A stretch of DNA of 15,820 nucleotides from assembly GCA_937884635.1 (NCBI GenBank), contig CALGBW010000019.1, positions 1 through 15,820 on the forward strand, in the 5' to 3' direction. The notes under the pieces were generated by a model that saw only the letters and a list, made by a program, of their open reading frames with translations, made no database searches and was not told the origin of the DNA. Position 1 is the stretch's first letter. Each line of letters begins with the position of its first letter. Positions 1 to 8,627 of this stretch are shown here, in pieces. The DNA comes from an uncultured Chlamydiaceae bacterium (GTDB lineage: Bacteria > Chlamydiota > Chlamydiia > Chlamydiales > Chlamydiaceae). The translations under genes were made by a program, and so were the position numbers.

Positions 1-1
1 T

Positions 2-2056
2 CCTGCTAATAAGCGTCCTTCACAGCAAACAGATCAAAATAATCAAAGACCACAACAAGGGTATAATAATAATAACAATAATCGTCCCCCTCAATCAGCA
101 CATCGTAAAGATGGCGGTAATAATAAAAAAACAGGGTGGCCAGATTTTCGAGATCGTTCTAAAAAATCTGATGACAACGTTAAAGCGTTCACTGGAAGAG
201 ATCGTTATGGGTTAAATGAAAACTCAGATGAAGATAAATGGCGGAAAAAACGCATCCAGAAGACGAAAAAGTACAAAGAAGAACATACTGTTCAATGTCC
301 TTCCCACATTAAGGTACCTTTGCCAATCACGGTTAAAGATTTAGCGGCGGAAATGAAGTTGAAAGCTTCTGAATTAATTCAGAAACTCTTCATCCATGGT
401 ATGACTTACGTTGTTAATGATGTTCTAGATAATGAAACAGTCGTACAGTTTATTGGTCTAGAATTCGGTTGCACAATAGAGATTGACTCTTCTGAAAAAG
501 ATAGATTGTGTTTGGTCGAAAATACTGTCAAAGAAGAAATTCAGGAAGCTGACCCAAGTCAGTTGACCATGCGGTCTCCTATCGTAGCCTTTATGGGACA
601 CGTTGACCATGGGAAAACAACACTCATTGATGCTTTAAGAAAAAGTAATATAGCAGCAGCAGAAGCCGGAGCTATTACGCAACATATGGGCGCGTTCCGT
701 TGTTCTACTCCTGTTGGGGATATTACTATTTTAGATACACCAGGACACGAAGCTTTTTCTGCTATGCGAGCAAGAGGAGCTGAGGTTTGCGATATCGTGG
801 TCCTAGTTGTTGCTGGAGATGAGGGTATCAAAGAGCAAACTCTGGAAGCCGTAGAGCATGCGCGGGCAGCCAACATTACCATTGTTGTTGCTATCAACAA
901 ATGTGATAAGCCCAACTTCAATGTGGAGCCTGTATATCGTCAATTAGCGGAAATTAACCTTCTTCCAGAAGCTTGGGGAGGACCAATAGCAACAGTTAAT
1001 ACCTCTGCAAAAACAGGCGAAGGGCTAGCAGATTTATTAGAAATGTTAGCTTTACAAGCGGAAGTCTTAGAGCTCAAAGCTAACCCACACGCTAGAGCTC
1101 GTGGAATTGTAATCGAATCGGAGTTACATAAAGGCCTAGGTGCTGTTGCAACAGTTCTCGTACAAAATGGAACGTTGCATCTCGGAGAAGCTTTAGTGTT
1201 CAATGACTGCTATGGAAAAGTAAAAACCATGCATGATGAACACGATCAGCTGATGAAACAGGCTGGTCCTTCCACCCCTGTTTTGATCACAGGATTGTCC
1301 GGTATTCCAAAAGCTGGCGATCCATTTATTGTCGTAAAAAATGAAAAGACGGCTAAGGACATTATTAGTGCTCGTCTTGCAGGACAACAGCGGTTTGCTT
1401 TACAGAAAAAACGGCCTAACTTTGACTCTGTCTTGCAAAACAAGAAAACATTAAAACTGCTTGTAAAAGCCGACGTTCAAGGTTCTATAGAAGCCTTAGC
1501 CAACTCCATTTTGAATATCAAATCTGAGAAGGTTAATGTGGAAATTCTCTCTACTGGTATTGGAGAGATTTCAGAATCCGATATTCGATTGGCAGCCGCA
1601 TCAAAAGCAACAATTGTCGGATTCCATACTGGAATAGAAAGTCATGCAGAACCTTTGATTAAGAGCTTAGGTGTACGTATCAAATTATTCGATGTGATCT
1701 ATCACGCTGTAGATTCCATCAAAGAAATGATGACTGAGCTTTTAGATCCTATTGCTGAAGAGCAACATCTGGGATCTGCGGAGATAAAAGAAACTTTCCG
1801 TTCTTCCCAGTTAGGAACAATTTATGGTTGCTTAGTCACAGATGGTGTCATGACAAGAAACCAAAAAATTCGAGTTGTACGAGACAAAGAAGTTTTATGG
1901 AAGGGCTCTCTCTCTTCTCTAAAACGAGTGAAAGAAGATGTCAAAGAAGTTAAGAAGGGCTTAGAGTGCGGTATCTTGCTTGAAGGATATCAGCAAGCAC
2001 AAGTAGGTGATATTCTCCAATGTTATGAAATCATCTACCACCCACAAAAACTTTAG
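2..2056 (+). CDS. infB: Translation initiation factor IF-2 (5' end outside window)
   Basis: IF-2 is the GTPase that places initiator fMet-tRNA on the 30S subunit and promotes 50S joining in the cytoplasm. The frame is open from base 2, giving 684 codons. The family is about 890 residues in Chlamydia, so roughly 200 N-terminal residues are missing. The visible start is an Asn/Gln/Lys-rich linker (about codons 1-85) typical of the poorly conserved IF-2 N-terminal region. An IF2_N-like segment (ITVKDLAAEMK onward) follows. The G domain is clear: G1 GHVDHGKT at 596-619, G3 DTPGH at 734-748 and G4 NKCD at 896-907. After it come the beta-barrel domain, the linker and the C-terminal fMet-tRNA-binding domain. 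A TTG at 320 is only an internal codon, because the homologous frame continues upstream without a stop. rbfA begins 6 nt after the stop, so the two are probably co-transcribed. Confidence 0.97.
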   Translation, partial: PANKRPSQQTDQNNQRPQQGYNNNNNNRPPQSAHRKDGGNNKKTGWPDFRDRSKKSDDNVKAFTGRDRYGLNENSDEDKWRKKRIQKTKKYKEEHTVQCPSHIKVPLPITVKDLAAEMKLKASELIQKLFIHGMTYVVNDVLDNETVVQFIGLEFGCTIEIDSSEKDRLCLVENTVKEEIQEADPSQLTMRSPIVAFMGHVDHGKTTLIDALRKSNIAAAEAGAITQHMGAFRCSTPVGDITILDTPGHEAFSAMRARGAEVCDIVVLVVAGDEGIKEQTLEAVEHARAANITIVVAINKCDKPNFNVEPVYRQLAEINLLPEAWGGPIATVNTSAKTGEGLADLLEMLALQAEVLELKANPHARARGIVIESELHKGLGAVATVLVQNGTLHLGEALVFNDCYGKVKTMHDEHDQLMKQAGPSTPVLITGLSGIPKAGDPFIVVKNEKTAKDIISARLAGQQRFALQKKRPNFDSVLQNKKTLKLLVKADVQGSIEALANSILNIKSEKVNVEILSTGIGEISESDIRLAAASKATIVGFHTGIESHAEPLIKSLGVRIKLFDVIYHAVDSIKEMMTELLDPIAEEQHLGSAEIKETFRSSQLGTIYGCLVTDGVMTRNQKIRVVRDKEVLWKGSLSSLKRVKEDVKEVKKGLECGILLEGYQQAQVGDILQCYEIIYHPQKL

Positions 2057-2062
2057 AATGTT

Positions 2063-2431
2063 ATGAATGAGAATAGACGTATAAAAAAAGTAAATTCTTT
2101 GCTTAGAGAGGCAATAGCTAACGTGATCTTGAAGGATGTCAAACATCCTAAGATTTCTAATCGATGGATTACCGTGACTCGTGTCTCTCTTTCCAAGGAT
2201 CTGCAATCTGCTCGCGTGTATGTTTCTGTCATGCCTCATGAGAATACACCTAAAGAAACACTTGAAGCATTAAAGTCTGCTTCTAGATATATTGCGGTTC
2301 AGGCATCTCAGGGAGTATTTCTCAAGTATTTCCCTGAACTGCACTTTTATCTTGAAGACATTTTTTCACCTCAAGATCATATAGAGCGCTTGCTTTGGCA
2401 GATTCGCGAGCAAGATGGGAAAAACAGTTAA
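2063..2431 (+). CDS. rbfA: 30S ribosome-binding factor RbfA
   Basis: This 122-residue protein has the normal length for RbfA, a small KH-fold factor that binds the immature 30S subunit near the 5' end of 16S rRNA and assists late maturation. The recognisable parts are the N-terminal helix RRIKKVNSLLREAIA, the strand region ISNRWITVTRVSLSKDL followed by SARVYVSV, and the ALKSASRYI segment. The ATG at 2063 lies 6 nt after the infB stop. An ATG at 2058 is closed at once by TGA, so 2063 is the start. No clear Shine-Dalgarno sequence is visible, so translation may be coupled to infB. The order infB-rbfA-truB is conserved in many bacteria and supports the call. Confidence 0.95.
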   Translation: MNENRRIKKVNSLLREAIANVILKDVKHPKISNRWITVTRVSLSKDLQSARVYVSVMPHENTPKETLEALKSASRYIAVQASQGVFLKYFPELHFYLEDIFSPQDHIERLLWQIREQDGKNS

Positions 2432-2452
2432 CATCACTATTCTTAACTACTT

Positions 2453-3160
2453 ATGGAACTGGTTACAGAACCTAAAGAAGGCATTCTCTTAGTAGACAAG
2501 CCTCAAGGCAGGACTTCGTTTAGTTTAATTCGAGCCTTAGTAAAAAAGATTGGCGTCAAAAAAATTGGTCACGCAGGCACATTAGATCCTTTTGCTACAG
2601 GGGTCATGGTAATGCTGATTGGCAGGAAGTTTACTCGTTTATCGGATGTCCTGCTATTTGAAGATAAGGAATATGAAGCAATTGCTCACCTAGGAACGAC
2701 TACAGACTCTTACGATTGTGATGGGAAAGTGGTGGGGCGTTCTAAGAAAATCCCTACTTACGAAGAAATTTTAGAAGCAGCGCAATATTTCCAAGGTGAG
2801 ATTCAACAGGTCCCCCCTATGTTTTCTGCTAAGAAAGTGCAGGGAAAAAAGCTTTATGAATACGCCAGGAAGGGATTATCTATAGAGAGAAAGCAAGCAA
2901 CTGTACAAGTAAACTTGCAAATTACCAAGTATTCCTACCCTCATCTACATTTCGTAGTGCAATGTAGTAAAGGAACGTACATTCGAAGTATTGCTCACGA
3001 ATTAGGTAATATGCTAGGTTGTGGTGCTTACTTAGAGCAATTACGTCGTCTGCGAAGCGGAAATTTTTCTATTGAGCAGTGTATTGATGGAAATCTTCTA
3101 GATCTCCCTGATTTTGATATTTCTGCTTATCTTAGAGATTTTAATGGAAATAGTATCTAG
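2453..3160 (+). CDS. truB: tRNA pseudouridine(55) synthase TruB
   Basis: TruB converts U55 in the T-psi-C loop of tRNAs to pseudouridine. The 235-residue product is slightly short for the family but carries its core. GILLVDKPQG lies at residues 10-19. The catalytic motif GHAGTLDPFATG follows at about 39-50, with Asp45 as the expected nucleophile. Next come the TTTDSYDCDG segment, the QVPPMFSAKKVQGKKLYEYAR substrate-contact region and CSKGTYIRSIAHELG. A C-terminal PUA-type domain, present in larger TruB proteins, appears to be minimal or absent. The ATG at 2453 is 21 nt after the rbfA stop. No strong ribosome-binding site is seen. The last 17 nt overlap the start of ribF. Confidence 0.95.
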   Translation: MELVTEPKEGILLVDKPQGRTSFSLIRALVKKIGVKKIGHAGTLDPFATGVMVMLIGRKFTRLSDVLLFEDKEYEAIAHLGTTTDSYDCDGKVVGRSKKIPTYEEILEAAQYFQGEIQQVPPMFSAKKVQGKKLYEYARKGLSIERKQATVQVNLQITKYSYPHLHFVVQCSKGTYIRSIAHELGNMLGCGAYLEQLRRLRSGNFSIEQCIDGNLLDLPDFDISAYLRDFNGNSI

Positions 3161-4043
3161 CCTGAAAGCTATCTCGCATCCGATAGATACTATAACTATT
3201 GGTTTTTTTGATGGATGTCATTTAGGGCATAGTCAGCTACTGAACTACGTAGCTATGTGTCCGGGGACATCAGCCGTTATCACCTTTCCCGCTCACCCCC
3301 AACAGTATCTGTCACAGTCGGCGCCGTGTTTAATTACGACGGTCCAGCAAAAGTTAGCCCTGCTCTCAGCCTTTGCAATAGATTCCATTATCCTTCTTCC
3401 CTTTGATAAAAAAATTGCCTCTGAAACAGCCTGCTCTTTCTTAACTCATTTATGTGAAACTCTTCATATTCGGCGTCTTGTCTTAGGATATGATTCACGA
3501 ATTGGCAAGGATTTATGTGGTTACTCCCGGTTGTTACCTATTGCACAAGATTTATCTATAGAGCTAGTTACCATTCCCCCTTATCATTTGGGAGATGATA
3601 TTGTCTCTAGCCATAGAATTCGGGAACTTTTACATGAAGGCAAACTACAGACAGCGAATGCGTACCTCGGCCATGACTATACATATGAAGGTGTGGTAGA
3701 AAAAGGGGCTGGCCTAGGGAAAACATGGGGCATACCCACGCTCAATATCTTTCCTCAACAAAACCTTCTTCCTCTTGGGGTCTATGTTTGTGAAGTCCTA
3801 TCACAGGGACATACCTATCCTGCCGTTATGAATCTCGGAACGGCTCCTACTTTTCAAAGAGACAAAGTGTGTTTAGAAGCGCACATACTCAACGCATCCC
3901 CTCAATTATATGGGGAATACGTTTCTATTGTGCCTAAGCAATTTCTACGAGAAGAACAACAATTCCCCTCTCACGAGGAGCTTCAACTCACAATTAAAAA
4001 GGACATCGCTGACGCCCAGCGATTTTTTCGCGCAATTAAATAA
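3144..4043 (+). CDS. ribF: Bifunctional riboflavin kinase / FAD synthetase
   Basis: RibF phosphorylates riboflavin to FMN and adenylylates FMN to FAD. With the start at 3144 the product is 299 residues, near the usual 300-310. The N-terminal FAD synthetase domain shows the nucleotidyltransferase signature GFFDGCHLGH at residues 20-29 and SSHRIRELL further on. The riboflavin kinase domain begins near residue 178 with the pattern YEGVVEKGAGLGKTWGIPTLN, then LGVYVCEV, MNLGTAPTF and the closing QRFFRAI. An upstream in-frame start at 3114 would add ten mostly hydrophobic residues inside truB and was not chosen. The ATG at 3144 puts the start 17 nt inside truB, consistent with translational coupling. 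The variant Cys in FDGCH, where most RibF proteins have Val, is a mild difference. Confidence 0.93.
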   Translation: MEIVSSLKAISHPIDTITIGFFDGCHLGHSQLLNYVAMCPGTSAVITFPAHPQQYLSQSAPCLITTVQQKLALLSAFAIDSIILLPFDKKIASETACSFLTHLCETLHIRRLVLGYDSRIGKDLCGYSRLLPIAQDLSIELVTIPPYHLGDDIVSSHRIRELLHEGKLQTANAYLGHDYTYEGVVEKGAGLGKTWGIPTLNIFPQQNLLPLGVYVCEVLSQGHTYPAVMNLGTAPTFQRDKVCLEAHILNASPQLYGEYVSIVPKQFLREEQQFPSHEELQLTIKKDIADAQRFFRAIK

Positions 4044-4068
4044 GGATATCCCCCTATGGGGGTTCCTT
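4042..4068. terminator. Hairpin between convergent ribF and ychF
   Basis: The 40-nt gap between the two convergent stops holds an inverted repeat: AAGGA (4042-4046) with TCCTT (4064-4068), and inside it CCCCC (4050-4054) with GGGGG (4058-4062) around a TAT loop. An asymmetric internal loop interrupts the stem. The T-tract is short on either strand (TTT at 4067-4069), but the location between convergent genes fits a bidirectional terminator. Confidence 0.65.
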
Positions 4069-4083
4069 TAGAAGTGAAGCATA

Positions 4084-5178
4084 TTAATTATGTAGGAATA
4101 ACATGATATCCCCGTCCTGCACAATATAATCACGCCCCTCAGCTCGCAATTTACCTGCCTCTCTAACACCAACCCGGCCCCCGTAGGCAAGCATATCATC
4201 TAAAGTAGTGACTTCTGCACGAATAAAACCTTTTTGAATATCTGTATGGATTTGCCCAGCTGCTTCTGCTGCAGTCGCTCCGTTAGGGATTGTCCACGCA
4301 CGAGTTTCTTGCGGACCAGTAGTAAAATACGAAATCAATCCTAAAACGTGATAAGCTGCTGAGACTAATCTATTCAAACCAGACTGCTGTAATCCCAGGC
4401 TAGCTAAAAACTCCTGTCGTTCTTCGTCTGGCAGGGAGAGCATTTCTTCTTCTAACTTCACACAAATGGGAACAACTAAGGCATTCTCTTGTTTTGCTGC
4501 TTCTCGGACGGCTTGAACATATGGATTATCCATAGAAGCTACGGAGTCCTCCCCGATGTTCGCAATGTACAACATGGGCTTTCCTGTTAGAAAGTGGAAA
4601 GGCTTCAATAATAACCGCTCTTCATTTGAAAGCTGAAGAGTTCGCACTGGAAGTCCACACTCCAGATGTTTGAGCAGTTTCTCTATGAGAGCTAACTCTG
4701 CTCCTGCATCCTTCTTCCCTTTTGCTTGTTTCTCCAACTTGCCGTAGATGCTCGTTGCTGAAGCAAAATCTGCTAAAACCAATTCTAGATTGATAACGGC
4801 AATATCCTCTTTAGGATTGACCTGACCAGATACGTGGGTAATATCATCATCATCAAAACAGCGGACCACATGAGCAATAGCATGTGTTTCTCGAATATGA
4901 GAAAGGAAACGGTTTCCTAATCCCGAACCTTCTGCAGCTCCTTTAACCAGACCTGCTATATCCACAAACTTCATATCCGCATAAATTGTCTTGCGGCTTT
5001 CACTGAGTCGGGCAAGAGCATCTAACCTAGGGTCTATGACCGGAACAATACCGACATTTGGGTCAATTGTACAAAAAGGGTAATTACACGAAGCGATCTG
5101 CGCTCCAGTAAGGGCATTAAACAATCCTGATTTACCTACATTGGGTAAACCTACAATTCCACATTCTGTATGTGCCAT
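4084..5178 (-). CDS. ychF: Redox-regulated ribosome-associated GTPase/ATPase YchF (OLA1 family)
   Basis: YchF is a conserved Obg-related P-loop NTPase that in other bacteria binds ribosomes and prefers ATP. The product is 364 residues, the standard length. The G1 motif GLPNVGKS is at residues 10-17, followed by G3 DIAGLVKGA from residue 73. The position after DIAG is hydrophobic (Leu), as in HAS-NTPases. The specificity motif is NIGE at 207-210 instead of NKxD, which is the YchF hallmark linked to ATP use. A coiled-coil region is likely around residues 135-190. The C-terminal TGS domain occupies about residues 281-364. The start ATG is the only one that retains the N-terminal beta strand. It is the only minus-strand gene here and is divergent from sctU. 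Confidence 0.96.
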   Translation of the reverse strand: MAHTECGIVGLPNVGKSGLFNALTGAQIASCNYPFCTIDPNVGIVPVIDPRLDALARLSESRKTIYADMKFVDIAGLVKGAAEGSGLGNRFLSHIRETHAIAHVVRCFDDDDITHVSGQVNPKEDIAVINLELVLADFASATSIYGKLEKQAKGKKDAGAELALIEKLLKHLECGLPVRTLQLSNEERLLLKPFHFLTGKPMLYIANIGEDSVASMDNPYVQAVREAAKQENALVVPICVKLEEEMLSLPDEERQEFLASLGLQQSGLNRLVSAAYHVLGLISYFTTGPQETRAWTIPNGATAAEAAGQIHTDIQKGFIRAEVTTLDDMLAYGGRVGVREAGKLRAEGRDYIVQDGDIMLFLHN

Positions 5179-5236
5179 AAATCCATTAGTTTTAATTTTA
5201 AAAGGAAACTAAGACAAGGTCTTCATTTATGAAAAG

Positions 5237-5265
5237 GTTATACACGAAACTTAATGGAAACACAA
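5237..5265 (-). promoter_or_regulatory. Candidate sigma66 promoter for ychF
   Basis: On the minus strand, TTGTGT (5265-5260) and TATAAC (5242-5237) are separated by exactly 17 bp, close to the sigma70-type consensus. Transcription would begin near 5230 and leave a leader of about 50 nt before the ychF start at 5178. This is motif reading only. Confidence 0.55.
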
Positions 5266-5312
5266 CCTCCTACTTAAAACTAAAGATTTAGGGAATTCTT
5301 AAGGCTAAAAAG

Positions 5313-5341
5313 TTGAGAAAAACACTTCTATGGGGTAACTT
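5313..5341 (+). promoter_or_regulatory. Candidate sigma66 promoter for the sctU operon
   Basis: TTGAGA (5313-5318) and TAACTT (5336-5341) have a 17-bp spacer. The predicted start near 5348 gives a leader of about 44 nt to the sctU ATG. It sits in the 213-nt divergent gap, about 50 bp upstream of the ychF promoter candidate, so one bound regulator could affect both. It is the only good forward candidate I see before sctU. Confidence 0.45.
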
Positions 5342-5391
5342 GCGGGTAGCTTCCTAAATTAAGTTCTTTCAGCGTCATTTTTGGCTAGACC

Positions 5392-6474
5392 ATGGGTGAA
5401 AAAACAGAAAAGGCGACCCCAAAACGCCTAAGAGATGCAAGAAAAAAAGGGCAAGTTGCAAAATCTCAAGACTTCCCTTCCGCGATTACTTTTATTGTCG
5501 CGATTTTTACTCTTTTTTCTTTAGCGTCGTACTTTGCTAATAACTTGGGTGGATTTCTTGCCTCTGTCTTAAAGACAGCCCCGACACACCATGATCCTAG
5601 GGTTACCCTATACTATCTACATAATTGCCTATTACTCATTCTAACAACCTCTTTGCCTCTGTTGGGTGCTGTTGCCATTGTCGGTCTTCTGGTAGGTTTC
5701 CTTGTGGTCGGTCCTACTTTCTCTACAGAAGTGTTTAAACCAGATATCAAAAAATTCAACCCGATTGATAACTTGAAGCAAAAATTCAAGTTAAGAACTC
5801 TAATTGAATTACTTAAATCCATTTTTAAAATTTTCGGCGCAGCCCTTATCCTGTACATCACTCTAAAAAACCGTGTATCCTTGGTCATTGAAACAGCTGG
5901 CGTCTCTCCCATTGTCACAGCTGCTATTTTCAAAGAGATTCTATATCGAGCGGTTATCTCAATTGGTATGTTCTTTATCGTTGTGGCCGTGTTGGACTTA
6001 GTTTATCAACGTCATAACTTTGCCAAAGAGTTAAAAATGGAAAAGTTTGAGGTAAAACAAGAATTCAAGGATACAGAGGGTAACCCAGAAATTAAAGGTC
6101 GCCGTAAACAAATAGCGCAAGAAATTGCCTATGAAGATCCCTCATCACAAATCAAACATGCAACTACTGTTGTATCCAATCCTAAGGACATTGCTATTGC
6201 TATTGGATACATGCCAGAGAAATATAAAGCCCCTTGGATTATTGCCATGGGGATTAACCTGCGGGCGAAGAGAATCCTTGCAGAAGCAGAGAAATATAGT
6301 ATTCCTATCATGAGAAACGTTCCGTTAGCACACCAACTTTGGGATGAAGGAAAAGAGTTGAAGTTTATTCCGGAATCCACGTATGAAGCTGTTGGGGAAA
6401 TCCTTCTCTACATTACATCTCTCAACGCGCAAAACCCTGATAATAAAAATCTTAACCGGTCTGATAATCAGTAA
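5392..6474 (+). CDS. sctU: Type III secretion export-gate switch protein SctU (CdsU/YscU)
   Basis: SctU is an inner-membrane protein of the type III export gate whose cytoplasmic domain switches substrate class after self-cleavage. The 360-residue product has the expected layout: the basic N-terminus EKTEKATPKRLRDARKKGQV, which is highly typical, then four hydrophobic segments at about 30-60, 75-107, 143-158 and 183-206, then the charged linker and cytoplasmic domain. The cleavage motif, NPTH in most homologues, reads NPKD here at residues 263-266 (6178-6189). The Asn and Pro required for cleavage are kept, while Thr and His are replaced. From memory C. trachomatis has the same variant. The ATG at 5392 lacks a strong Shine-Dalgarno sequence. 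Its stop TAA shares one base with the sctV ATG, so sctV translation is probably coupled. Confidence 0.95.
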   Translation: MGEKTEKATPKRLRDARKKGQVAKSQDFPSAITFIVAIFTLFSLASYFANNLGGFLASVLKTAPTHHDPRVTLYYLHNCLLLILTTSLPLLGAVAIVGLLVGFLVVGPTFSTEVFKPDIKKFNPIDNLKQKFKLRTLIELLKSIFKIFGAALILYITLKNRVSLVIETAGVSPIVTAAIFKEILYRAVISIGMFFIVVAVLDLVYQRHNFAKELKMEKFEVKQEFKDTEGNPEIKGRRKQIAQEIAYEDPSSQIKHATTVVSNPKDIAIAIGYMPEKYKAPWIIAMGINLRAKRILAEAEKYSIPIMRNVPLAHQLWDEGKELKFIPESTYEAVGEILLYITSLNAQNPDNKNLNRSDNQ

Positions 6475-8597
6475 TGAACAAGCTACTCAACTTTGTCAGT
6501 AGAACGTTTGGTGGAGAGGCAGCCTTAAACGTTATAAATAAATCCAGCGATCTTATTCTTGCACTATGGATGATTGGCGTTGTCTTAATGATCATCCTGC
6601 CACTTCCACCTGCGATTGTGGACTTGATGATTACTGTCAACTTAGCCGTCTCTGTGTTCCTATTGATGGTAGCATTGTACATTCCGAGTGCTTTACAGTT
6701 GTCTGTATTCCCCTCTCTGCTCTTGATTACAACGATGTTCCGGTTAGGAATTAACATTTCCTCATCTAGGCAGATTCTTTTGAAAGCCTATGCTGGGCAC
6801 GTGATCCAGGCTTTCGGGGATTTTGTGGTAGGAGGAAACTACGTTGTCGGATTTATTATCTTCCTGATCATTACGATTATTCAGTTCATCGTTGTTACAA
6901 AAGGTGCTGAGAGGGTTGCTGAGGTCGCTGCCCGATTCCGATTGGACGCCATGCCTGGTAAACAAATGGCTATTGACGCTGACTTGAGAGCCGGCATGAT
7001 CGATGCTACACAGGCTAGAGACAAACGAGCCATGATCCAGAAAGAAAGTGAGCTGTATGGAGCCATGGACGGTGCGATGAAGTTCATCAAAGGAGACGTC
7101 ATCGCAGGTATCGTGATCTCCCTCATTAACATCGTGGGTGGATTGACTATCGGGGTCTCCATGCACGGCATGGACCTAGCACAAGCGGCGCAAGTGTACA
7201 CATTGCTGTCTATCGGAGACGGCCTTGTATCCCAGATTCCTTCCCTTTTGATCTCTTTAACAGCCGGTATCGTAACAACACGGGTATCTAGTGATAAAGA
7301 TACCAACCTCGGTAAGGAAATTTCTTCTCAGTTAGTCAAAGAACCACGAGCCCTACTCCTTGCTTCCGCTGCCACATTAGGAGTTGGTTTCTTCAAAGGA
7401 TTCCCATTATGGTCATTTGCCATGATGGCCTTAGGTTTTGGATTCCTAGGATTAGTTCTTTTAGCGAAAAAGAAATCTGGGAAAAAAGGTGGTACTACCT
7501 CTTCTTCTACTACAGTAGGAGCTGCTGACAGTGCCTCTGCAGCAGAGGCCTCTGACGATTATGCTCTCACCCTTCCTGTAATTTTAGAATTAGGAAAAGG
7601 GCTATCTAAGCAGATTCAGCAAAGAACAAAGTCAGGCCAAAGCTTTATCGATGACATGATTCCTAAAATGCGTCAGGCTTTGTATCAAGATATTGGTATT
7701 CGTTATCCAGGTATTCACGTTCGAACAGACTCTCCTGCCCTAGAAGACAATGATTACATGATTCTTCTCAATGAAGTTCCTTATGTTCGAGGAAAAATTC
7801 CTGAAAATCATCTACTAACTAATGAGATAGAGGAAAACCTATCCCGTTACAACCTACCATTCATTACTTATAAAAATGCTGCCGGTCTCCCATCTGTTTG
7901 GGTGAAGGAAGATGCGAGAGAAATCCTAGACAAGGCTGCGATTAAATACTGGACGCCTTTAGAAGTCATTATCCTGCACCTATCTTACTTCTTCCACAGA
8001 AGCTCTCAGGAGTTCTTAGGCATCCAAGAAGTCCGTTCCATGATTGAATTTATGGAGCGTTCTTTCCCTGATTTGGTTAAAGAAGTCACACGTTTGATCC
8101 CTCTGCAAAAACTTACAGAAATCTTCAAACGTTTGGTTCAAGAACAGATTTCTATTAAAGATTTACGAACGATCTTGGAATCTTTAAGTGAATGGGCTCA
8201 GACAGAAAAAGATACTGTCTTATTGACTGAGTACGTGCGTTCTTCCTTAAAACTCTATATTAGCTTTAAGTTCTCCCAAGGTCAGTCTGCTATTTCCGTC
8301 TATTTGCTAGACCCTGAGATCGAAGAAATGATCCGTGGAGCGATTAAACAGACATCTGCAGGTTCCTACTTAGCGTTAGACCCTGACTCTGTTAATTTGA
8401 TTCTGAAATCGATGAGAAATACGATTACGCCTACCCCGCCTGGAGGGCAGGCTCCCGTATTATTGACAGCAATAGACGTCAGACGATATGTAAGGAAATT
8501 AATAGAAACTGAGTTCCCTGACATCGCTGTTATCTCCTATCAAGAAGTCTTGCCCGAGATCCGCATCCAGCCTTTAGGAAGAATTCAGATCTTCTAG
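6474..8597 (+). CDS. sctV: Type III secretion export-gate channel protein SctV (LcrD/CdsV, FHIPEP family)
   Basis: SctV is the large inner-membrane export-gate component whose cytoplasmic domain forms a nonameric ring that receives chaperone-substrate complexes. The 707-residue length matches chlamydial LcrD. Hydrophobic helices fill about residues 27-150 and 205-330, separated by the charged FHIPEP-type loop (around 140-205). That loop contains RFRLDAMPGKQMAIDADL at 154-171, the family signature region. A Lys/Gly/Ser/Thr/Ala-rich linker at about 331-362 (near 7465-7560) leads to the cytoplasmic domain, which ends with LPEIRIQPLGRIQIF. The ATG at 6474 overlaps the sctU stop. copN follows after 30 nt with its own strong ribosome-binding site, which suggests it is translated at a higher or independent rate. 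Confidence 0.96.
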   Translation: MNKLLNFVSRTFGGEAALNVINKSSDLILALWMIGVVLMIILPLPPAIVDLMITVNLAVSVFLLMVALYIPSALQLSVFPSLLLITTMFRLGINISSSRQILLKAYAGHVIQAFGDFVVGGNYVVGFIIFLIITIIQFIVVTKGAERVAEVAARFRLDAMPGKQMAIDADLRAGMIDATQARDKRAMIQKESELYGAMDGAMKFIKGDVIAGIVISLINIVGGLTIGVSMHGMDLAQAAQVYTLLSIGDGLVSQIPSLLISLTAGIVTTRVSSDKDTNLGKEISSQLVKEPRALLLASAATLGVGFFKGFPLWSFAMMALGFGFLGLVLLAKKKSGKKGGTTSSSTTVGAADSASAAEASDDYALTLPVILELGKGLSKQIQQRTKSGQSFIDDMIPKMRQALYQDIGIRYPGIHVRTDSPALEDNDYMILLNEVPYVRGKIPENHLLTNEIEENLSRYNLPFITYKNAAGLPSVWVKEDAREILDKAAIKYWTPLEVIILHLSYFFHRSSQEFLGIQEVRSMIEFMERSFPDLVKEVTRLIPLQKLTEIFKRLVQEQISIKDLRTILESLSEWAQTEKDTVLLTEYVRSSLKLYISFKFSQGQSAISVYLLDPEIEEMIRGAIKQTSAGSYLALDPDSVNLILKSMRNTITPTPPGGQAPVLLTAIDVRRYVRKLIETEFPDIAVISYQEVLPEIRIQPLGRIQIF

Positions 8598-8616
8598 TCT
8601 GTTATTCTTATTCTTT

Positions 8617-8623
8617 AGGAGAG
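8617..8623 (+). promoter_or_regulatory. Strong ribosome-binding site of copN
   Basis: AGGAGAG lies 4 nt before the copN ATG (8628). It is among the best matches to the anti-Shine-Dalgarno sequence in the window and contrasts with the weak or absent sites before sctU, sctV, scc1 and malQ. It also fixes the copN start. Confidence 0.75.
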
Positions 8624-8627
8624 AGCT

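Noticed and set aside
320..322. TTG at 320 as the start of a shorter IF-2
   Set aside because: The same frame is open upstream to base 2 with an IF-2-like Asn/Lys-rich linker, and chlamydial IF-2 is far longer, so this is an internal codon.
559..921. 120-codon open frame antisense to infB
   Set aside because: It lies wholly opposite the conserved G domain of IF-2, has no ribosome-binding site, and its composition reflects the opposite strand.
3114..3143. Earlier RibF start at 3114
   Set aside because: It would add ten residues ahead of the family N-terminus and deepen the overlap with truB; the ATG at 3144 fits better.
6762..7306. Two overlapping antisense open frames (134 and 141 codons) opposite sctV
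   Set aside because: They fall opposite conserved membrane and FHIPEP-loop coding sequence, match no family I know and lack start signals; they are shadows of sctV.
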